From the NCBI RefSeq assembly GCF_013408415.1, contig NZ_JACCAA010000001.1, positions 2,232,001 through 2,296,000 on the forward strand: a DNA stretch of 64,000 bases. The letters run 5' to 3'. The stretch is from Nocardioides daedukensis. GTDB lineage: Bacteria > Actinomycetota > Actinomycetes > Propionibacteriales > Nocardioidaceae. Positions 58,510-64,000 of the stretch are shown in pieces (position 1 is the first letter of the stretch; each line of letters opens with the position of its first letter). The notes under the pieces were generated by a model that worked only from the letters and a program-made list of their open reading frames with translations, searched no databases and was not told where the DNA came from. The translations under genes were made by a program, and so were the position numbers.

Positions 58510-60165
58510 CTATGGCCGAAGTCCTCCTCGGGAGCGGGTGACGGTCGCACGGCTGGGCGACGGCGGTGTCGAGGTCGCGGTGAACCGGCCCAGCGCCATC
58601 TCGACGTACCGGGTGAGGTGGAGCCGCCGCAGGAACGCCTCGTCGTGGCTGGCGACGAGCAGCGCGCCACGGAAGTTTTCCAGCGCGCTGACGAGCTGGT
58701 CGATGCTGGCGAGATCGAGGTTGTTGGTCGGTTCGTCGAGCATCAGCAGCTGCGGGGCCGGCTCGGCCAGAAGCAGTGCGGCCATCGCGGCACGGAACCG
58801 CTCGCCACCCGAGAGGGTCGAGGCCTGCTGGTCCGCGGCGCGTCCTTGGAAGTGGAACCGGGCCAGGCGTGCCCGGCGCCGGTTCTCGTCCGAGGCCGGG
58901 GCAAAGCGTGCGACGTTCTCGACGACCGACAGGCCGTTGTCAACGATGTCGATCCGCTGCGGCAGCAGCCGGGCCGGCACGCGTAGCTCGCACACGCCGG
59001 CCGGCTCCAGCTCGCCCGCGATGGTGTGCAACAAGGTGCTCTTGCCAGAGCCGTTGGCGCCTACCAGGGCGATCCGCTCCGGGCCGCGCACCTCCAGACT
59101 GCCACGCACGCCGTTGCGCAGCTCGACGTCCTGCAGCCGCAGCACCACGCGACCTTCCGGCAGCTCGGTGCCGGGCAGGTCGATCCGGATCGGGGCATCG
59201 TCCCGGACTCCGTCCTCGGCCTCCGCGAGTCGTTCTCGCGCCGAGGTCAGGCGCTCCTCGTGCATGATGCGGTGCTTGCCCGCAGACGCCTGGGCCTCGC
59301 GCTTGCGGGCGCCCATGACGATCTTCGGCTCACGCTTGGTGTCCCACATCTTCTGGCCATACCGCCTGCGCCGGTCGAGCTTGATGTGGGCCGCCGCGAG
59401 CTCGCGCCGCTGACGTCGGACATCGGCCTCGGCGACGCGGACCGCCCGTTCCGCGGCTTCCTGCTCCAGCGCCAGCGCCTCCCGATAGGCCGCGAAGTTG
59501 CCTCCGTACCAGTCGATCTCGCCGTCGCGCAGGTCGCCGACCTGGTCGACGTGTTCGAGCAGCGGCTCATCGTGGCTGACCACAACGAGCGCGCCGCGGA
59601 AGGACCGCACCGCCTCGACGAGCCGGGCCCGCCCGGACCGATCGAGGTTGTTCGTCGGTTCGTCGAGCAGAAGGACATCTGGCTCGTGCAGCAGCTCGGC
59701 CACCAGCCCGAGCAGGACGGCTTCGCCGCCGGAGAGCTCACCGATCCGCTGATGAAGCCCGCACTCCAGTCCGAGGCGCTCGAGCAGCGCGTGCGCCCGG
59801 TCCTCGATGTCCCAGGCGTCGCCGATCGTCTCCAGGACCGGTTCCGAGACGTCGCCGGCCTCGACGGCGACCAGGGCTCGGCGTACGTCGGCGATGCCCA
59901 GGAGCTCGTCGACACGCGCATCGACGCGCAGGGGCAGGTCCTGGCGCAGGTAGCCGAGCGAGCCGGCACGCCGGATCGAACCCCGGTCTGGGCGAAGTTG
60001 GCCGCTCAGGAGTCGGAGCAGGGTCGACTTGCCAGAGCCGTTGCGACCGACGATGCCGACGCGGCCGGCGTCCACGGCGAAGGACAGACCGGCGAAGACG
60101 GGCGTCCCGTCGGGCCAGGCGAAGTGGAGGTCGGAGACGGAGACGGCGGACAATCTAGTGGACAT
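58510..60165 (-). CDS. ABC-F type ATP-binding protein
   Basis: A 551-residue ABC-F protein: two nucleotide-binding domains without membrane parts. The Walker A motifs are VGRNGSGKSTLLRLL and VGANGSGKSTLLHTI, both with LSGGE signatures and LLDEPTNNLD Walker B motifs; a basic linker (AAHIKLDRRRRYGQKMWDTK) joins the two. Such proteins act on the ribosome, and several give resistance to drugs that bind it. AGGAG follows a leader stem-loop, and a TetR gene diverges from it. Confidence 0.9.
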   Translation of the reverse strand: MSTRLSAVSVSDLHFAWPDGTPVFAGLSFAVDAGRVGIVGRNGSGKSTLLRLLSGQLRPDRGSIRRAGSLGYLRQDLPLRVDARVDELLGIADVRRALVAVEAGDVSEPVLETIGDAWDIEDRAHALLERLGLECGLHQRIGELSGGEAVLLGLVAELLHEPDVLLLDEPTNNLDRSGRARLVEAVRSFRGALVVVSHDEPLLEHVDQVGDLRDGEIDWYGGNFAAYREALALEQEAAERAVRVAEADVRRQRRELAAAHIKLDRRRRYGQKMWDTKREPKIVMGARKREAQASAGKHRIMHEERLTSARERLAEAEDGVRDDAPIRIDLPGTELPEGRVVLRLQDVELRNGVRGSLEVRGPERIALVGANGSGKSTLLHTIAGELEPAGVCELRVPARLLPQRIDIVDNGLSVVENVARFAPASDENRRRARLARFHFQGRAADQQASTLSGGERFRAAMAALLLAEPAPQLLMLDEPTNNLDLASIDQLVSALENFRGALLVASHDEAFLRRLHLTRYVEMALGRFTATSTPPSPSRATVTRSRGGLRP

Positions 60166-60169
60166 GGCT

Positions 60170-60220
60170 GCTCCTGAGACGCGTGAGGACGGGCACGACG
60201 GCGATCGGGGCGGCGTCTCA
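60170..60220 (-). promoter_or_regulatory. possible leader attenuator of the ABC-F gene
   Basis: On the minus strand TGAGACGC (60220-60213) pairs with GCGTCTCA (60182-60175) across a 30-base loop, and the binding site AGGAG follows directly. Stems of this type lie in the leaders of drug-inducible ABC-F genes. No clear leader peptide is seen. Confidence 0.45.
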
Positions 60221-60311
60221 GAGGAGCAAGGGCGTTCTCCGTTCGGGCGATCAGGGAGTCGGGGCGCGCAGGCCGGTGCTTCGGCGTCGGCCGACCCGAA
60301 CGACAGCATTA

Positions 60312-60334
60312 TACGTCGTACGCTGTACGTTGTA
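60312..60334. promoter_or_regulatory. TetR-type operator candidate
   Basis: A 23-base imperfect dyad, TACGTCGTACGCTGTACGTTG plus TA, in which the arms CGTAC and GTACG flank a three-base centre and the outer TAC/GTA match. It lies in the gap between the ABC-F and TetR genes, an AT-richer spot, so it is the likely binding site of the TetR protein for both promoters. Confidence 0.65.
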
Positions 60335-60360
60335 AACCGTAATTGTGCGAGAATGTCCCA

Positions 60361-61131
60361 GTGACCTCCAACAGCACAGGAACCGGGCAGCCCAGCCGCA
60401 CCCTGGCGCTGCTGTGGGGCGAGCCGTCGACGGCGAGGCGGCGCAAGGGCCCGGCGCGGTCGGTCGACGTCACTCAGGTGGTCGACGCTGCGCTGGTGCT
60501 GGCCGACGAGCACGGCCTGGCCGCAGTCACGATGCGGGCCGTGGCCGAGCGCGTGGGGGTTTCGGCGATGTCGGTGTACACCTATGTGCCCGGCAAGCCG
60601 GAGCTCCTAGACCTGATGGTCGACGCCACCTACCACCGGATGGCCCGCCCGACCTGGGGCGGCCAGTTGTGGCAGGACCGGCTGACCCTCGTCGCGGAGT
60701 CGAACCGCGATCTCCTGACCACCCATCCGTGGCTCACCGAGGTGGCCGGTCTGAGCCGCCCGCCGGTGGGGCCGGGGGTGATGGCGAAGTACGAGCACGA
60801 GCTCGCGGCCTTCGACGACACCGGCCTCTCCGACGTGGACACCGACGCGGCGCTGACCTACCTCCTCGGCTTCGTGCAGGCGCACTGCCGCGCGGCACAC
60901 GACGCCGCCCGGGTCACCACCGACACGGCGATGAGCGATGCGGAGTGGTGGGCCACCAACCAGCCCATTCTGGCCCGCGTCCTCGACTCCGGCGCCTACC
61001 CGCGCGCCGTGCGCATCGGTGCGGCTGCCGGCGAGGCGCAGGGCAGCGCGTGGAACGCCGACCGGGCCTGGCGGTTCGGGCTTGCCCGCACGCTGGACGG
61101 CCTGGCCGCCCTGATCCGCGACGGCACGTGA
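60361..61131 (+). CDS. TetR/AcrR family regulator
   Basis: A 256-residue TetR regulator with the TetR-class C-terminal domain. The helix-turn-helix is AVTMRAVAERVGVSAMSVYT near residues 52-75. The GTG start lies six bases after GAGAAT, a leaderless promoter. It diverges from the ABC-F gene and probably represses it until a drug-like ligand binds in the C-terminal pocket. An in-frame TTG 18 bases upstream is a weak alternative. Confidence 0.92.
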   Translation: MTSNSTGTGQPSRTLALLWGEPSTARRRKGPARSVDVTQVVDAALVLADEHGLAAVTMRAVAERVGVSAMSVYTYVPGKPELLDLMVDATYHRMARPTWGGQLWQDRLTLVAESNRDLLTTHPWLTEVAGLSRPPVGPGVMAKYEHELAAFDDTGLSDVDTDAALTYLLGFVQAHCRAAHDAARVTTDTAMSDAEWWATNQPILARVLDSGAYPRAVRIGAAAGEAQGSAWNADRAWRFGLARTLDGLAALIRDGT

Positions 61132-61430
61132 GGCACGCGCTCATCTGTCGAGGGGTGGAGCGTGTGGAGCGTGACGAGCCACGAAGTCCTGCGCGATCGG
61201 TGATCCTCGGCGCTCACCCTCGGCCGGCGCCACCGAATCTCCACTGGCCAGTAGATCGTGACCTTGACAGGAGAGCGCTGCGCAATGCGCGTCAACTACC
61301 TGATCGCCATCACGCCACGGAGTGGCGATCTAGCACCTTCGACTTCGCCGTCACTGACCGTGAATAGTCGACCACGCCAGTAGATCTTGAGCGACTTACG
61401 GCCAAGGCGGCTGCAGGTGCAGCGGAGACA
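61132..61430. other. 299-base gap with repeats, no supported gene
   Basis: The gap holds an 8 bp dyad GATCGCCA / TGGCGATC (61302-61309, 61323-61330) and a direct repeat GCCAGTAGATC at 61247 and 61376. The last 60 bases, from 61371, are open and coding-like in the frame of the next gene (PVDLERLTAKAAAGAAET) without any start codon, bounded by a TAG at 61365-61367. Confidence 0.55.
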
Positions 61431-62540
61431 ATGGGCAAGGCCACCGAGACTGCGCGAAAGGCGCTGGTCGAGGCGGAGGCCGCCTACCGCAAGGACTTCG
61501 CGGAGACCGTGGAGGTCTCGACCAAGGCGATGCGGGCAGCGGTCGAGCAGCTCTTCGGTGGGGAGAGCCCCGAACTGCTCGCCAAGCTCGGTCCTGTGCT
61601 CGACGCCGCCGGCCACAAGATCGGTCAGCAGGCGTTCGAGCAGACCGACAAGCTCCTGGAAAATGTGAGCCGGCAGTTCAACCCCGACGACCCGACGTCA
61701 CCGTTCGCCAAGCAGGCAAAGGTACTCGCCGACCAGCAGAAGACGCTCACCGACACGATGGACAAGAACCACTTGGCACTCGTCGGCAAGGTCGACGAGC
61801 TGGCCAAGGCAGTCGAGGTCCAGAAGGCCGCGAACGGGGCGGCCGCGAAGACCGCGAGCGTCACCCCTCTGAAGGGCAGCACCTACGAAGCGGCCGTGAA
61901 CAGGGTCATGGACGGCATCGCCGCAGGGCTGGGCGACGAGTACGCCGAGACCGGCACGACCGTGGGCGTGATCCCGAACTGCCGCAAGGGCGACGGACTG
62001 CTCACGATCGCCGGCGGTGCTGCGCGCGTAGTCGTGGAAATGCACGACTCAACGGCTCGTCGCGCATGGGGTGACTACCTGGACGAGGCCGAGCGGAACC
62101 GAGACGCAGCCGCGTCCATCGGTCTCGTGCCCGCGGCCAACCGAAACGGCGACCAGGCCATCCGAGTGCTCGGCCCCCGCCGAATCGTGATGGTGTTTGA
62201 CCCTGAGCGTGACCAGGTCGACCTGCTCCGCACCGTCGTGCAATTCGTGCGGACGAGTGCAGTCGTCGCCTCCTCACGTCGGGATGTCGAGGGGATCGAA
62301 ACGGCAGAGGAGTGCATCCAGCAGGCCGTTATCGAGTTGACCCGCGTCGACTCGATCCGGACCGCGTCCGGGTCGATCCGCAAGAACGCGGACAAGATCG
62401 ACAAGGAATGCAACAGCGTCCAGTCGAGCCTGGACAGGTTGCTCAACCAGGCGCTCGACGCGTTGGCCGGCGTCGCCCTCGAGGCCACAGACATCGCTGC
62501 TGAGAACTCCACTTCGGACAGTGCCGGAGTCGTCGCCTGA
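61431..62540 (+). CDS. coiled-coil protein with nuclease-like C-terminal domain
   Basis: A 369-residue protein. Residues 1-135 are helical and coiled-coil-like (KALVEAEAAYRKDFAE, TLTDTMDKNHLALVGKVDEL). Residues 145-270 look like a PD-(D/E)XK fold related to RmuC/DUF2130: KGSTYEAAVNRVMDGIAA, GDGLLTI, ARVVVEMHDS, DEAERNRDAAASIGLV. The ExK position reads Glu-Met-His, so nuclease activity may be lost or altered. A helical tail follows. The ATG at 61431 is the first start codon although coding-like sequence extends upstream. Confidence 0.65.
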   Translation: MGKATETARKALVEAEAAYRKDFAETVEVSTKAMRAAVEQLFGGESPELLAKLGPVLDAAGHKIGQQAFEQTDKLLENVSRQFNPDDPTSPFAKQAKVLADQQKTLTDTMDKNHLALVGKVDELAKAVEVQKAANGAAAKTASVTPLKGSTYEAAVNRVMDGIAAGLGDEYAETGTTVGVIPNCRKGDGLLTIAGGAARVVVEMHDSTARRAWGDYLDEAERNRDAAASIGLVPAANRNGDQAIRVLGPRRIVMVFDPERDQVDLLRTVVQFVRTSAVVASSRRDVEGIETAEECIQQAVIELTRVDSIRTASGSIRKNADKIDKECNSVQSSLDRLLNQALDALAGVALEATDIAAENSTSDSAGVVA

Positions 62541-62655
62541 GCCCGAGATGCTCACCCGTCGGCGGCCGCGCTGGACTCTCCCAGCGCGGCCGCCGACGTC
62601 TCAATGTCTACCGATTCAGTGTTCTTGAGGCGAAAGTTCGATCGCCTCGTTTTGA

Positions 62656-62707
62656 CTGCATCTCGACATTCGTCCCAACGCCGTCGGCGGCAAATGTCGA
62701 GATGCAG
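62656..62707. repeat. 15 bp perfect inverted repeat
   Basis: CTGCATCTCGACATT (62656-62670) pairs with AATGTCGAGATGCAG (62693-62707) across 22 bases. The second arm is the start of the right copy of the 52 bp dispersed repeat. The layout could be a recombination site, an element end or a large operator. Confidence 0.75.
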
Positions 62708-62746
62708 GGAAGATTGGCGAGCTCCGCGCGAGGAACTTTGACGAAG
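62695..62746 (+). repeat. right copy of the 52 bp dispersed repeat
   Basis: The sequence aligns to 57106-57157. Beyond it lie the palindrome GCGGTCGGACCGC (62746-62758) and CAATCTTC (62770-62777), which pairs with GAAGATTG (62709-62716), so the whole copy can fold into a stem next to the 3' end of the neighbouring gene. Confidence 0.6.
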
Positions 62747-62768
62747 CGGTCGGACCGCGAGCAGGTCG

Positions 62769-64000
62769 TCAATCTTCAGACGCCGCGACCTCAGCCAAGA
62801 GCCCGCTGTAGGAGAAGTAGCCGTCGGCGTCTGTGTGATCGGCCATGTAGTCGTCGTGCAGACCTTGCGCCAAGTCCAGCCACACCTCGCCGCCGCCGGG
62901 GACACCCTGCGTCTCGCGAAAGAGGTTCGACAGCAGTTCTGGTGTGTCCGAGGCCTGATAGATCTGGTTGTTCCCTCGAATGCTCGCGGCCGCTGTTGCC
63001 AGGTCGTCTGCGGTCAGCACCGGCGCGAGCCGCAGCACGCACCGAAGGCGGCTCTCCGCCGATCTGAAGGATCCGGCATTGGCCAGCGCTTCGACCGCTG
63101 GCGCGACCCATTGCCTACTGTCCAGCGTGGGGCGACGAACCAAAGTGTCAAGGTCTTGAAAGTCCGCTGTCGCGGCCTGAATCGCCGTGTTGTAGGAAGC
63201 CAGCATGGTCGGCTCCGCAGGCGGACCAGACGCGAAGGTCCGCTCCTCAATCAGTGAGCCGACCGGGGCGCTCTCGAGCAACGCAGCAAGTCGCGCGCGA
63301 GTTCCGCCATCGATCACCTGCCAGGTGCACGAAAGGTGACCCAGCGCGCCGACTAGCCGCAGGAGCACCTCGTCAGTCACGGCTCCTGATCGCACCCAAG
63401 CTGCAACGACCGCCTCAAGGCCACGCTGAAGGACATCCGGCCGAACGTCATTGACGGCGTTGACCGCGACTCGGCACCGATGAGCCACTTGGTTGGGAGA
63501 TGCGGTGGAAAGATCCGCCGCCGCCGGAGGTCGTACTGCACACTTCACGATGAGCTTGACGAGGTTCAACTGCACGCTGTCCCGTGTACGGGAGAAGTAC
63601 TGCTCTCGCACGTAGTCAGCCACGTCCGCGTCGCGCGGCCAAGAGTTCGAGTCGAGGTCGCGCTGCAAGTTCTCGACGATCTTCTTGCCGGACACCGGCG
63701 GAAGCGACAACGCGCAGTCGACCGCCGCAGCCAAGTGGGAACGCACCAGTTCGGGAGTTGCGGCGAACACCTCCCCTGGCTCGATGAAGGCTGGGTGCGC
63801 ACAGAGATTCCGATCCTCGTACAGCCGGGCAAGGGCGACGCGCTCGCGAGACGTAATCAATTCGAAGGAACGCTCGCATTCCTCCAAGATCGATCGCTCG
63901 AATGCCTGCATGGCGGGCACGTCTCGGATAGCGACGGCGGCGTCCAAGGTCTTGATGGCAGTGGCTGCGCCCCCGTCGCCAGTCTCGGCGAGATGGCGGA
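62769..64000 (-). CDS. large protein with HEPN-like motif (5' end beyond window)
   Basis: At least 410 residues, open to the right edge, so the N-terminus is missing. The visible N-terminal part has SRERVALARLYEDRNLCAHP, in which Arg-Asn-Leu-Cys-Ala-His fits the RX4H motif of HEPN domains (and the DUF4145-like AHPxF pattern). The rest is helical with no further motif I recognise (LLRLVGALGHLSCTWQVIDG). HEPN proteins are often RNases in defence or toxin systems. The frame reads through 63947 as AATAIKTLDAAVAIRD, so no start is inside the window. Confidence 0.6.
   Translation of the reverse strand, partial: RHLAETGDGGAATAIKTLDAAVAIRDVPAMQAFERSILEECERSFELITSRERVALARLYEDRNLCAHPAFIEPGEVFAATPELVRSHLAAAVDCALSLPPVSGKKIVENLQRDLDSNSWPRDADVADYVREQYFSRTRDSVQLNLVKLIVKCAVRPPAAADLSTASPNQVAHRCRVAVNAVNDVRPDVLQRGLEAVVAAWVRSGAVTDEVLLRLVGALGHLSCTWQVIDGGTRARLAALLESAPVGSLIEERTFASGPPAEPTMLASYNTAIQAATADFQDLDTLVRRPTLDSRQWVAPAVEALANAGSFRSAESRLRCVLRLAPVLTADDLATAAASIRGNNQIYQASDTPELLSNLFRETQGVPGGGEVWLDLAQGLHDDYMADHTDADGYFSYSGLLAEVAASED

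Noticed and set aside
57590..59413. Long plus-strand open frame against the SRPBCC, DUF5701-like and ABC-F genes
   Set aside because: It is antisense to three well-supported genes, and its composition (Ser/Arg-rich) is that of a shadow.
62746..62758. GCGGTCGGACCGC as a rho-independent terminator
   Set aside because: The stem is only six base pairs and no T-run follows on either strand.
1..64000. tRNA, rRNA, riboswitch or intact insertion sequence
   Set aside because: I saw no cloverleaf with a TTC-arm, no rRNA core motif, no transposase with end repeats and no T-box or known riboswitch core; a covariance-model scan would be decisive.

Overview
The window is GC-rich throughout, densely coded on both strands, and reads like the chromosome of a soil actinomycete of the Nocardioides type (Nocardioidaceae). 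This rests on the gene families seen (a DUF222-HNH protein, SnoaL-type ECF sigma factors, a TrpB2-like protein, a mymA-like gene set) and on many starts preceded by TANNNT, six bases, then ATG or GTG, the actinobacterial leaderless promoter. The species is an inference. I see no rRNA, tRNA, CRISPR array, replication origin or intact insertion sequence.

Layout. 1-11.7 kb: housekeeping and accessory enzymes (GH25 lysozyme lipoprotein, glutaminase with a STAS tail, hydrolases, an MFS permease, methyltransferase, LLM flavin oxidoreductase, two SRPBCC proteins). 11.7-15.9 kb: an arsenic resistance cluster: arsO, then divergently an ArsR fused to an ArsN-type acetyltransferase, a second arsR, acr3 and arsC, with three copies of one dyad between the two arms. 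16.7-17.7 kb: two broken catabolic genes beside a LysR regulator. 19.4-26.2 kb: an ECF41 sigma factor with its carboxymuconolactone-decarboxylase partner, a lipase, a Baeyer-Villiger-type monooxygenase and an SDR, a set that resembles the mycobacterial mymA operon with its VirS-like AraC regulator nearby. 26.2-30.3 kb: prfC, a 3 x 33 bp repeat, the DUF222-HNH gene and a decayed gene.

30.3-45.2 kb: an ArsB/NhaD-type transporter with a separate RCK_C subunit, VKOR, a second ECF sigma factor with a DUF1059 target, a CNNM/CorC-type protein behind an 18-codon leader ORF, a P450, several VOC and F420-type enzymes, an arginase-family protein beside an ArgP/LysG-like regulator, and a third ECF sigma factor divergent from its own CMD gene. 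45.2-57 kb: small accessory genes, among them two candidates for orphan toxin-immunity proteins and an AlkZ-like winged-helix protein, then TrpB2 and a carotenoid oxygenase. 57.1-62.8 kb lies between two copies of a 52 bp imperfect repeat and holds an SRPBCC protein, a DUF5701-like protein, an ABC-F/TetR pair and a coiled-coil protein with a nuclease-like domain. The right edge cuts a large protein with a HEPN-like RX4H motif.

The strongest system-level observation is that all three SnoaL-type ECF sigma loci carry promoters of one geometry (xxTCACA, 16 bases, CGTC or GGTC, then 37-43 bases to the start codon): five promoters that predict autoregulation and the partner gene of each sigma factor. 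The second is the ArsR-ArsN fusion with its phased triple operator.
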